Made by a program: the position numbers and the translations under genes. From Kitasatospora sp. NBC_01287 (lineage in GTDB: Bacteria; Actinomycetota; Actinomycetes; Streptomycetales; Streptomycetaceae): a DNA stretch of 64,000 nt. The stretch covers positions 4,440,501 through 4,504,500 of the forward strand of contig NZ_JAPEPB010000001.1 of assembly GCF_026340565.1 (NCBI RefSeq), read 5' to 3'. Shown here piece after piece: positions 1 through 6,848 of the stretch. The notes beneath the pieces are model-generated. The model made no database searches and was not told where the DNA came from. It saw only the letters and a list, made by a program, of their open reading frames with translations. Each line of letters begins with the position of its first letter. Position 1 is the stretch's first letter.

Positions 1-309
1 TGCCCCGACCGCACCGGCGGCGGCGGCCGGCGCTACTCGGCCCGGGACATCCAGCAGCTGCGCGAGGTCCAGCGGCTCTCCCAGGACGAGGGCATCAACC
101 TGGCGGGGATCAAGCGGATCATCGAGCTGGAGAACCAGGTCGCCGCCCTGCAGTCCCGGGTCGCCGAGCTCGCCAGCGCGGTCGAGGGCGCCGGCGCGGC
201 GCTCCAGGCCAGGGAGGCCGCGGTGCACGCCTCCTACCGGCGCGACCTGGTGCCGTACCAGCCGGCACAGCAGTCGAGCGCGCTGGTGGTGTGGCGGCCT
301 CGGCGGTAG
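1..309 (+). CDS. hspR: HspR heat-shock repressor, 3' part only
   Basis: The gene enters from the left edge in frame and ends with TAG at 307-309. The visible 102 residues match the second half of the MerR-type heat-shock repressor HspR: the Arg-Tyr-Ser segment that opens the MerR wing, the stretch GINLAGIKRIIELENQV, then a coiled-coil-like dimerisation helix and a tail ending in VVWRPRR. HspR with DnaK as co-repressor binds HAIR inverted repeats and represses the dnaK operon and clpB; such a HAIR-like site lies before clpB at 14121-14141 in this window. In Streptomyces hspR is the last gene of the dnaK-grpE-dnaJ operon, so those genes should lie just left of the window. The DNA-binding helices are outside the window, so completeness cannot be judged. 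Confidence 0.9.
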   Translation, partial: CPDRTGGGGRRYSARDIQQLREVQRLSQDEGINLAGIKRIIELENQVAALQSRVAELASAVEGAGAALQAREAAVHASYRRDLVPYQPAQQSSALVVWRPRR

Positions 310-348
310 CGGGGCGGCGGGAAAGTGGAACGAACGGGAGCGTTTGGA

Positions 349-388
349 ACCCCACCGGATGGTGGGGTGCCAAGCGCTGCCGTGCTTG
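349..388 (+). terminator. two hairpins after hspR
   Basis: An 8-bp inverted repeat (ACCCCACC, 4-nt loop, GGTGGGGT; 349-368) is followed at once by a smaller stem (CAAGC, 8-nt loop, GCTTG; 371-388). They lie 40 bases after the hspR stop and 55 bases before the next start. A terminator for the heat-shock operon is the simplest reading. An operator for the downstream regulator is possible, because the repeat is close to its start and other members of the family also have a palindrome just upstream. Confidence 0.5.
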
Positions 389-442
389 CGTAGAGTGCTG
401 AGAGCTGGAGGCGACCAAGATTCCCGGGAGGGAGAAACAGGG

Positions 443-1507
443 ATGAGTTCGACAGGCAACGGATCTGGCGAGGTGGAGAAGGACCACGTCGAGTTCCTGT
501 CTGCCGAGGCCAAGGCCCTGTATCTACAAGTCATATCAGCAGGCGGAACTATCGAGTTCGACGAGTCGGACGCCAGCGAGGCCCGAGCTGAACTCGCCCA
601 GCTCGGTCTGCTGGTCCTCAGCCAGGAAAGGCCATCGACCGCGACCGTTACGGATCCCCATCGATTGGCCAACCGGCTCAGTTCCACATGGCAGAAGCAG
701 GCCTTTTCCCTACTGCGCCAGGCCGTGTCCATACCAGGTGCCGTACAGGAACTCAGTCATGCATACCAGTCGCTGGAACAGCAGTTCCACCCAGGCGGGC
801 CGGTGGAGCACATCCACGGTGTAGTGGAGATCAGCCAGCGCGTGGTGTCACTTGTCGAAGGTGCCCAGCTTGAGATCCTCACCGCTCAACCGGGCGGAAG
901 CCGGCGCCAGGCCCACGTCGACGACGCAGCGCTGGAAAGCGACCTGTCCCTGCTGCGCAGGGGAGTGGCCCGGCGGGTTCTCTACCACCCGAGCTCCCGG
1001 TACTCCGCACCCGCCAGGCACTATGTCGAGCGCGTGACCGAGGAAGGCGGCGAGGTCAGGACCCTGGAAGAGCCGTTCACCAGGCTCTTCATCATCGACC
1101 GGAGAGTGGCCGTGATTCCGGTCCAGGGTGACCTGGAGAAAGCCGCCTTCATCAGCGACAAGGCGATCGTCGCTTACATGGTTGAATCGTATGGGCGCCT
1201 CTGGGACCGGTCCAGCCCATTTCTCGGGGCAACCGAAGTCCCGCCGGAGGTCATCTCCCGCATGAAGACGAACATCCTGCGCATGATGATCCAAGGCGTC
1301 GGCCATCGAGTCATCGCCCGCAATCTCGGAATCAGCGAACGGACGCTTGCCCGGCACATTGCAGAGTTCAGAGAGGAGTACGGTTCCGAGACGCTGTTCC
1401 AACTCGGCTGGCGCATGGCCTTGAACACTCCGAGCAGCCTCTACGAAGAGATGGAACCCCCGCCTCAGGACGAACCGTCCCTCCTCCCTGACGCATCTGC
1501 ACGCTGA
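443..1507 (+). CDS. TrmB/LuxR-type sensor regulator, stand-alone paralog
   Basis: A 354-residue predicted transcription factor. Residues about 10-75 form a winged-helix-like region (FLSAEAKALYLQVI). The middle carries the family motif ILTAQPGG followed by a VLYHPSSRY segment and FIIDRRVAVIP, a layout like the TrmB/phospholipase-D-type ligand-binding fold. The C-terminus has a LuxR-type helix-turn-helix (VIARNLGISERTLARHIAEF) and the family ending TLFQLGWRMA. The ATG at 443 is chosen because GGGAGGGAG precedes it; a longer open frame from 344 has no ribosome site. It uses more A/T-ending codons than the seven other full-length paralogs and is their most divergent member. It faces the secreted-peptide gene at 1546-1755, making that peptide its best candidate ligand (inference). 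Confidence 0.85.
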   Translation: MSSTGNGSGEVEKDHVEFLSAEAKALYLQVISAGGTIEFDESDASEARAELAQLGLLVLSQERPSTATVTDPHRLANRLSSTWQKQAFSLLRQAVSIPGAVQELSHAYQSLEQQFHPGGPVEHIHGVVEISQRVVSLVEGAQLEILTAQPGGSRRQAHVDDAALESDLSLLRRGVARRVLYHPSSRYSAPARHYVERVTEEGGEVRTLEEPFTRLFIIDRRVAVIPVQGDLEKAAFISDKAIVAYMVESYGRLWDRSSPFLGATEVPPEVISRMKTNILRMMIQGVGHRVIARNLGISERTLARHIAEFREEYGSETLFQLGWRMALNTPSSLYEEMEPPPQDEPSLLPDASAR

Positions 1508-1545
1508 GCAACCTCGCGTGCGCGCAGCGATGTAAGCCGCGCTCC

Positions 1546-1755
1546 TCAGGCTGCGCCCGAGACCATGTCCGTATGCCAGACAGTGTCGTCCGGTGACACG
1601 ACCATGGCCGGCTGTGTGTGCCAGACAGTGTCATCGGGCCTCACGACAGCCGCGTGAACTATCAGCACCGAAGTCACACTCGGCACCAGCGCGGCTACAC
1701 CGATAGCAGCAGCCGTCGCCAGCGCTCGGACCCCGGATCGAGGTGCACGACGCAT
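1546..1755 (-). CDS. secreted peptide precursor with PDDTVWHT repeats
   Basis: A 69-residue protein. The start at 1755 is fixed by a perfect AAGGAGG six bases upstream; an ATG at 1773 lies before that site. Residues 1-10 are basic (MRRAPRSGVR), 11-34 are hydrophobic, and VHAA near residues 33-36 gives a signal-peptidase-like end. The remaining tail holds two 15-residue repeats, each with VVxPDDTVWHT, so the motif PDDTVWHT appears twice; the matching 20-base DNA repeats begin at 1574 and 1619, exactly 45 bases apart. No cysteine pattern or enzyme motif is visible. The design (signal peptide plus repeated short motif) resembles a precursor cut into signalling peptides. It converges with the regulator at 443-1507, and its upstream DNA is rich in palindromes. 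Function is inferred, not shown; I know no named family for it. Confidence 0.8.
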   Translation of the reverse strand: MRRAPRSGVRALATAAAIGVAALVPSVTSVLIVHAAVVRPDDTVWHTQPAMVVSPDDTVWHTDMVSGAA

Positions 1756-2159
1756 GCGGTGCCTCCTTGTCATGAACGTGATATAACGGCCATTGATACC
1801 CGCCTTCGCACACCAGGCGAACAACGTTTATCAAAGCCATACTCTGCCCTCAGGGCAAGCTCAGGTATCGAGATACACCTGGCATCGTGCTGCCAGGCAT
1901 AAATATGACACGCCTTTGTCGAAGTGCCATCAGAGTCGGCACCCGCGCCTTCGGTGTCATCCAAATGCCAGTCAGCGAGATGACACACCGGTTCTGTGGA
2001 CGGCATGTGCCGCCAGCGGTGACGATCAGTGGGCGGACGGACTCCGAGCTCCCCGGCTCCGAAGCGGCGTCAGCAACCGCCTCCCCCCGTCCCATGCCCC
2101 CCGCTTGACCTGCGGAGACCACACTGCGCAGGATCGTCCACTCCCCCGGAGCCATCGCC
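1756..2159. promoter_or_regulatory. palindrome-rich, AT-richer upstream region of the peptide gene
   Basis: This stretch has no convincing gene. Reading towards the peptide gene it holds TGCCTGGCAGCACGATGCCA as part of an inverted repeat (arms 7 bp, 1878-1897), GTATCGAGATAC (1865-1876), and TGCCCT-C-AGGGCA (1845-1857). Close to the gene, a TATATC box follows GTATCA on the minus strand and could be a promoter. Further up, GTGTCATC (1954-1961) and GATGACAC (1979-1986) form another inverted repeat. A hand count of 1801-1860 gives 57% GC, low for this chromosome. The three clustered palindromes are candidate regulator binding sites; none has been tested. Confidence 0.5.
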
Positions 2160-2780
2160 ATGAGTGAGCCCTACATGCGCCAGCACGCAGCCCAGGCCCC
2201 CGAAGGCCGGCGGGCCCGTGTCTTCCTCGCCGCACCGCTCATGCGGCTGACCGGGCCGGCCGACAGCGTCGTCACGCTCGCCAGCCGGACCCGGCTCACC
2301 GCCCTGCGCAGCTCGCTGCTCCGCAGCGGCGCGGCCGTCTTCAGCGCGCACCACAGCGACGCGTGGACGGTGGAGGGCCGGGCGCCGGAGCCGCGGGTGC
2401 CGTCCGACTTCCGCGCGATGCAGACCGCCGACCTGGTCTTCGCCTACGTCGGTTCGCCGCTGTCGGCCGGCGTCTCGCTGGAGCTCGGCTGGGGCTCCGC
2501 GCTGCGCAAGCCGATCGTGCTGCTGGTGGACGAGGCGATCACGCACAACCCGCTGATCGCCACCATCGAGCAGGTCGCCCCGGTGCTGCCGCTGGTCTTC
2601 GACGACAGCTGGTCGCAGGAGAGCCTGCGGCACATCGTGGAGACCGCGCTGGACTGGGCCGGCATGGCGCTCTCGCTGCGCGAGGGCTTCTGGACCGCCC
2701 CCGGCGAGCAGTTCAAGCCCGTGCCGGCGGCCCGGACGGCCTACGACACCTGGCCGAGCACCGGTGCGGCCACCGGCTGA
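2160..2780 (+). CDS. nucleoside 2-deoxyribosyltransferase-like protein
   Basis: A 206-residue protein with the core of the nucleoside 2-deoxyribosyltransferase-like family: RVFLAAPL near residue 20, then DFRAMQTADLVFAYVGSP (83-100), and SAGVSLELGWGSALRKPIVL, where Glu108 sits in the usual nucleophile position and Asp91 in the substrate-contact position. Family members cleave or transfer N-glycosidic bonds of nucleosides or nucleotides; the substrate here is unknown. The ATG at 2160 follows CGGAG with 9-10 bases between; an ATG at 2175 is an alternative. It starts beside the peptide region and ends three bases from the broken regulator copy on the other strand. It is not obviously part of either, though nucleotide-cleaving enzymes often accompany signalling or defence loci. 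Confidence 0.7.
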   Translation: MSEPYMRQHAAQAPEGRRARVFLAAPLMRLTGPADSVVTLASRTRLTALRSSLLRSGAAVFSAHHSDAWTVEGRAPEPRVPSDFRAMQTADLVFAYVGSPLSAGVSLELGWGSALRKPIVLLVDEAITHNPLIATIEQVAPVLPLVFDDSWSQESLRHIVETALDWAGMALSLREGFWTAPGEQFKPVPAARTAYDTWPSTGAATG

Positions 2781-2783
2781 CCC

Positions 2784-2997
2784 TCAACTCCCGGCCGGCC
2801 CATCGGCGGTGCGCGCGGCGGCGCGCAGCTGCCGGCCGAGTTGGAACAGGGTGTCGGTGTCGTAGCGCTCCCGCAGCCGCGAGATCTGCCCCGCCACCGT
2901 CCGCCCGCTCACCCCGCGAGCCGCTTCGCGGTCCCCCGCTGCGTCAACCCCCGCGCCAGCAGCGGACCGTCGGAACTCGCGCGCAACTGCTCCTCAT
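2784..2997 (-). pseudogene. truncated, frameshifted regulator paralog (C-terminal remnant)
   Basis: The ATG at 2997 overlaps the stop of the next array gene as ATGA. The frame reads SDGPLLARGLTQRGTAKRLAG, then stops at a TGA exactly where intact paralogs read GLSERTVA. In another frame the homology resumes: SGRTVAGQISRLRERYDTDT and LFQLGRQLRAAA, ending at TGA 2784-2786. So only the helix-turn-helix part remains and it carries a frameshift. It is the downstream end of the tandem array, a decaying copy left by unequal recombination or deletion. A short peptide from the first frame could still be made by coupled translation, but it would lack the recognition helix. Confidence 0.8.
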
Positions 2998-3980
2998 CCA
3001 TCTGCCCCACCCCTCATCTGCCACCCCAACTCGAAGAGCGTGCGCGCCTCGTAGCGATCCCGCAGCCGGGCGATCTGCCCGGCCACCGTGCGCTCGCTCA
3101 GCCCCAACCGCGTCGCGATCACCCGCTGGGTCAACCCCCGCGCCAGCAGGCCCACCAGTGGACCGTCACCGGCCTCCACGGGCTCGCCCGGCTCGCCGAG
3201 CCCCTCCCAGCGCACCCGCTCCGCCCGCTCCCAGTCCCGCTCGAAGCTGTTCACCACCAGCTCGACCAGCACCGGGTCCTCGGTGAACGACGCGGTCAGG
3301 CCGTCCTCATAGCTCGCCACCACGGCGACCCGGCGATCGAAGACCAGCACCCTGAGGAACTCCTCGTCCAGGATCCGGATCCGCGCGCCCAAGCCGGTCG
3401 CGTACGCCGCGTACCGGGCGGTCCCAGGATCGGTTCGGGCTCCGGGCTGGTAGATCGTGCGCAGCAGGACCCCGCGTCGGCGCCAGTCCCGTGCCGCTGT
3501 CCTCGCCTGCGGGAGGTGCCCGGCAGGGCGGGCGCCCCCGGGCTGCGCCGCCAGGACCTCCTGCCGGCACTCGAGTCCCAGCTGTTCCAGGCGCTGCTGG
3601 ATGTGCTCCTTCTGGTCCATCTCCTGGATCGCGCGCCCGGTCCGCGGTCGCGCGAGCGCCCGGTCGAAGACCGAGGCAAGCTCCAGCATGATCGGGTCGA
3701 GCTGGTCCGCGCGGTCCAACAGAGCCGCACCCGAGGACCGGAGCTCGGCGCTGATCCGGGACGCCACCGTTCGCGGGTTCACCACGGTCCAGAACAGGCC
3801 GTCCTGCTGCTTCAGCACCAGGCCGAGCGCCTGCAGACGGGCAAGGGCCGGGGTATCCGCCTCGGCCACCGCGGCCAGGCTGAACTGGCCGCCGCGTGCC
3901 GACAGCTCCAGGTACAGAGCTCGTGCCGCCGGGTCCAGCGCTCCGCCCGCCGGCCTCGGATGGGCCAGGTCCTCAGTCAT
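2994..3980 (-). CDS. TrmB/LuxR-type sensor regulator, array copy 6
   Basis: A 328-residue paralog: N-terminal winged-helix-like part with LDPAARALYLEL, a WTVVNPRTVASRIS segment near residue 65, the central sensor motif EVLAAQPGGARPA, a TIYQPGARTDPGTARYAAYA segment, VLVFDRRVAVVASYED, and the C-terminal helix-turn-helix VIATRLGLSERTVAGQIARL. Its ATG overlaps the stop of the preceding copy by eight bases (ATGACTGA), so translation is probably coupled. The last intact gene of the array. Its recognition helix differs slightly from the neighbouring copies (AGQIARLRDRY rather than AAQISRLRERY) and it has a few extra residues (GEPGEPVEAG) in the linker before the helix-turn-helix. Confidence 0.85.
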   Translation of the reverse strand: MTEDLAHPRPAGGALDPAARALYLELSARGGQFSLAAVAEADTPALARLQALGLVLKQQDGLFWTVVNPRTVASRISAELRSSGAALLDRADQLDPIMLELASVFDRALARPRTGRAIQEMDQKEHIQQRLEQLGLECRQEVLAAQPGGARPAGHLPQARTAARDWRRRGVLLRTIYQPGARTDPGTARYAAYATGLGARIRILDEEFLRVLVFDRRVAVVASYEDGLTASFTEDPVLVELVVNSFERDWERAERVRWEGLGEPGEPVEAGDGPLVGLLARGLTQRVIATRLGLSERTVAGQIARLRDRYEARTLFELGWQMRGGADG

Positions 3981-4932
3981 CCGCCGTGCCTCTCATCTGC
4001 CATCCCAGCTGGAACAGCGTCCGTGCCTCGTACCGCTCGCGCAGCCGCGAGATCTGGGCCGCCACCGTGCGCTCGCTCAGCCGCAGTCGCGTCGCGATCC
4101 CCCGCTGGGTCAACCCCCGCGCCAGCAGGGCCACCAACTGGCCGTCGCCGGCCTCCGCGACCGGCTCCTCCCAGCGCACCCGCTCCGCCCGCGCCCAGTC
4201 CCGCTCGAAGCTGTGCACCACCAGCTCCACCAGCACCGGGTCCTCGATGAACGACGCCGCCTGGTAACCCCCGAAGCCGTCGACCACGGCAACGCGGCGG
4301 TCGAAGACGAGGGTCCGACGGAACGGCTCGTCCAGCAGCCGGATCCGGGCACCCAGCCGGGTCGCGTACGCGGCGTAGCCGACCGTGCCGCGATCGGTGC
4401 GGGCGCCGGGCTGGTAGATCGTCCGCTGGGCGATGCCGCGGTCGGTCATCTCCCGTGCCGCCGCGCGCATGCGCGGCAGGTACTCGGCCGGACGGGCGCC
4501 GCCCGGCTGCATCATGAGGATCTCCCGCGTGCACTCCTGGGTCAGCTGGATGATCCGCCGCTGGGTCTGCCGGATGTCCTCGACCTGCTGGATCGCGCCT
4601 TCGGCGTCCCGCGCGCGGGACGCCGACTCGTAGGCGCCGGCCAGCCCTGCCAGCACCGCGGAGGACTCCTCCGCCCGCAGCAGCAGACCGATACCGGCGG
4701 CGCGCAACCCGGAGCTGAGCGCGTCCGTCGCGCTCCGCGGGTCCAGTACCGCCCAGAACCGATCCTCCATCTGCTGCGCGACCAGCCCCGCCGCCACCAA
4801 CTGCTCCAGCGGGCCGGGGTCCGACGCCGCCACGTCGGCGAACCGGAACACGCCACCCTCGGCCAGCAACCGCAGGTACAGCGCCCGTGCCACGGCGTCC
4901 GGCACCACCGGCGTCGGCTGACGCTCACTCAT
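3973..4932 (-). CDS. TrmB/LuxR-type sensor regulator, array copy 5
   Basis: A 319-residue paralog of the array. The start ATGAGTGA at 4932 overlaps the stop of the upstream copy by eight bases, the same junction seen before copy 6; an ATG at 4941 is possible. The sensor part has EILMMQPGGARPAEYLPRM, then TIYQPGARTDRGTVGYAAYA and LVFDRRVAVVDGFGG. The C-terminus reads GIATRLRLSERTVAAQISRL, with an Arg in place of the usual Gly before LSERTV. It has the same domain order as its neighbours and should act as a dimeric DNA-binding regulator whose activity depends on a small ligand bound by the central part (inference from TrmB-type proteins). Confidence 0.85.
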   Translation of the reverse strand: MSERQPTPVVPDAVARALYLRLLAEGGVFRFADVAASDPGPLEQLVAAGLVAQQMEDRFWAVLDPRSATDALSSGLRAAGIGLLLRAEESSAVLAGLAGAYESASRARDAEGAIQQVEDIRQTQRRIIQLTQECTREILMMQPGGARPAEYLPRMRAAAREMTDRGIAQRTIYQPGARTDRGTVGYAAYATRLGARIRLLDEPFRRTLVFDRRVAVVDGFGGYQAASFIEDPVLVELVVHSFERDWARAERVRWEEPVAEAGDGQLVALLARGLTQRGIATRLRLSERTVAAQISRLRERYEARTLFQLGWQMRGTADD

Positions 4933-5878
4933 CCGCGCCATCCCTGATCTGCCAACCGAGTTGGAAGAGTGTCCGCACGTCGTAGCGCTCCCTCAGCCGC
5001 GAGATCTGAGCCGCCACCGTGCGCTCGCTCAGCCCCAGCCGCGTCGCGATCCCCCGCTGCGTCAACCCCCGCGCCAGCAAGGCCACCAACTGGCCGTCAC
5101 CGGCCGCCTCGGGCTGACCCCAGCGCACCCGCTCCGCCCGCGCCCAGTCCCGCTCGAAGCTGTGCACCACCAGCTCCACCAGCACCGGATCCTCGATGAA
5201 AGCCGCGATCCGCTGATCAGTGTACCCACCGAGCACCGCCACCCGGCGGTCGTAGACCAGCACCCGACGGAACGGCTCGTCCAACACCCGGACCTGCTGC
5301 CCCAGCCGGGTCGCGAAGGCGGCGTACCGGGCGGTGCCAGGGTCCGTCCTGGCCCCGGGCTGATAGATGGTGCGCAGCTGGATGCCGCGGGCCGTGATCA
5401 TGTTCGCCTGCCTGCGCATCATCGGCAGGGCGTGGGCCGGTCGGGCCCCGCCCGGCTGCATGGCGAGGATCTCACGGTCGGCCTCCATGAGGAGCTGCTC
5501 CAGCCGCGCCTGGATCCGCGTATTCGTGTCCGACTGCTGGATGGTGCCGGCGCCGACCGGCGGCCGGGGCGAGCGGTCGTAGGACTCGGCCAGGTCGGCC
5601 AGCGCCGCGGGTAGCGCGCGGGCCTGGTCGAACAGGTCCAGACCGATGGTCCGCAGATCGTCACGGAGTCGCTCGGCGGCCGCCCGCGGACTCACCACCG
5701 TCCACAGCGTGTCCGCGACCAACGACACCAGCCCGGCCGAGCGCAGTTGCTCCAGCAACGGCTGCTCATCCGGGCGCAGATCCTCGACGCGGAACATGCC
5801 GCCGGCCCGCAGCAGCGCCAGGTACAGCGCCCTGGCCTCGTCATCCGGCACCAACCGCCCGGCTGTCACCCCCGTCAC
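4925..5878 (-). CDS. TrmB/LuxR-type sensor regulator, array copy 4
   Basis: A 317-residue paralog. It starts with GTG at 5878, 13 bases after the stop of copy 3, following GAGGGGTGATGG. The N-terminal part has DDEARALYLALLRAGG, the sensor part EILAMQPGGARPAHALPMM and TIYQPGARTDPGTARYAAFA, then VLVYDRRVAVLGGYTD, and the C-terminal helix-turn-helix GIATRLGLSERTVAAQISRL ends in TLFQLGWQIR. Copies 4 to 6 keep the AQPGGARP and YQPGARTD motifs and form one subgroup, while copies 2 and 3 have lost the second half of these motifs. Expected to be transcribed with the whole array. Confidence 0.85.
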   Translation of the reverse strand: MTGVTAGRLVPDDEARALYLALLRAGGMFRVEDLRPDEQPLLEQLRSAGLVSLVADTLWTVVSPRAAAERLRDDLRTIGLDLFDQARALPAALADLAESYDRSPRPPVGAGTIQQSDTNTRIQARLEQLLMEADREILAMQPGGARPAHALPMMRRQANMITARGIQLRTIYQPGARTDPGTARYAAFATRLGQQVRVLDEPFRRVLVYDRRVAVLGGYTDQRIAAFIEDPVLVELVVHSFERDWARAERVRWGQPEAAGDGQLVALLARGLTQRGIATRLGLSERTVAAQISRLRERYDVRTLFQLGWQIRDGADE

Positions 5879-5891
5879 CCGCCATCACCCC

Positions 5892-6827
5892 TCATCCGCC
5901 GTCCCGCATCTGCCACCCCAGCTGGAACAGCGTCCGCGCGTCATGCCTCTCCCGCAGCCGGGAGATCTGCGCGGCCACCGTCCGCTCACTCAGCCCCAGT
6001 CGGGTCGCGATCGCCCGCTGCGTCAACCCCCGGGCCAGCAGCGCCACCAGCGGACCGTCGGACTCCGCCGCGACCGGCTCCTCCCAGCGCACCCGCTCGG
6101 CCCGCGCCCAGTCCCGCTCGAAGCCCGCCACCACGACCTCGACCAGCACCGGATCCTCGATGAAGGTCGCCGTCCAGTGGCCCTCCACCGCGGAGACGAC
6201 GGCCATTTCCCGATCGAAGATCAGTGCTCGCCGGAACGGCTCGTCCAGGATCCGCAGCCGGAAACCGAGCCGGGTCGCGCAAGCGGCGTAGTCGCGGTGC
6301 TCCGGGTCCAGCCGGGCGGGCGGCTGGTAGAGCACCCGCATCCGAACGCCGCGCTCCTTGAGATCACGGGCGGCGGACTTGGCGTGCTCCGCGACGAACG
6401 TGCTCCGCTTCCCCGGCTGCGCGAGCATGATCTCGCGTCGGCAGCCCTGACCCAGCTGGTCCAGGCGTTGCTGGATCTGCGCCAGGTCGTCGAGGTGCGC
6501 GACCGTGCCGCGGCTCGCCCGGGGCATCCGGTCGTAGGCCGCGGCCAGCTCCTCGAACACCGGCACCGGCTCGTCCGCGCGCGCCAGCAACTCGTGCCCC
6601 GCCACCCGCAGTCCGGCGCTGAGCCGAGCAACCGCCGTGCGGGGATTGACCACCGTCCAGAAGAGCGCGTCCTGCTGCTTCAGCACCAGACCCGCTGCCC
6701 TCAACCGCTCGGCCACCTCACGGTCTTCGACCGTGAGATCACTCAGCCGGAACAGCCCGCCCGCGCCCAGCAACCGCAGGTACAGCGCCCGCGCCCGCTC
6801 GTCCGGCACCACCGGCCCGACCGCCAT
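5892..6827 (-). CDS. TrmB/LuxR-type sensor regulator, array copy 3
   Basis: A 311-residue paralog that starts at ATG 6827 after GGGAGGG. Residues 1 to about 115 and the last 85 residues are almost identical to copy 2, also at DNA level, but the middle (about residues 120-225) differs strongly. Here the usual QPGG motif reads MLAQPGKRSTF and the following segment VLYQPPARLDPEHRDYAACA. The helix-turn-helix AIATRLGLSERTVAAQISRL is identical to copy 2. The pattern means recent duplication with divergence, or exchange, confined to the sensor part. It should bind the same DNA sites as copy 2 and respond to another ligand (inference). Confidence 0.85.
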   Translation of the reverse strand: MAVGPVVPDERARALYLRLLGAGGLFRLSDLTVEDREVAERLRAAGLVLKQQDALFWTVVNPRTAVARLSAGLRVAGHELLARADEPVPVFEELAAAYDRMPRASRGTVAHLDDLAQIQQRLDQLGQGCRREIMLAQPGKRSTFVAEHAKSAARDLKERGVRMRVLYQPPARLDPEHRDYAACATRLGFRLRILDEPFRRALIFDREMAVVSAVEGHWTATFIEDPVLVEVVVAGFERDWARAERVRWEEPVAAESDGPLVALLARGLTQRAIATRLGLSERTVAAQISRLRERHDARTLFQLGWQMRDGG

Positions 6828-6848
6828 CGCCGCCGCCCTCCCATCCGC

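Noticed and set aside
1850..2161. 103-codon minus-strand frame from 2161
   Set aside because: It starts inside the ribosome-site area of the plus-strand enzyme gene, lacks its own ribosome site, and shows no codon bias or motif.
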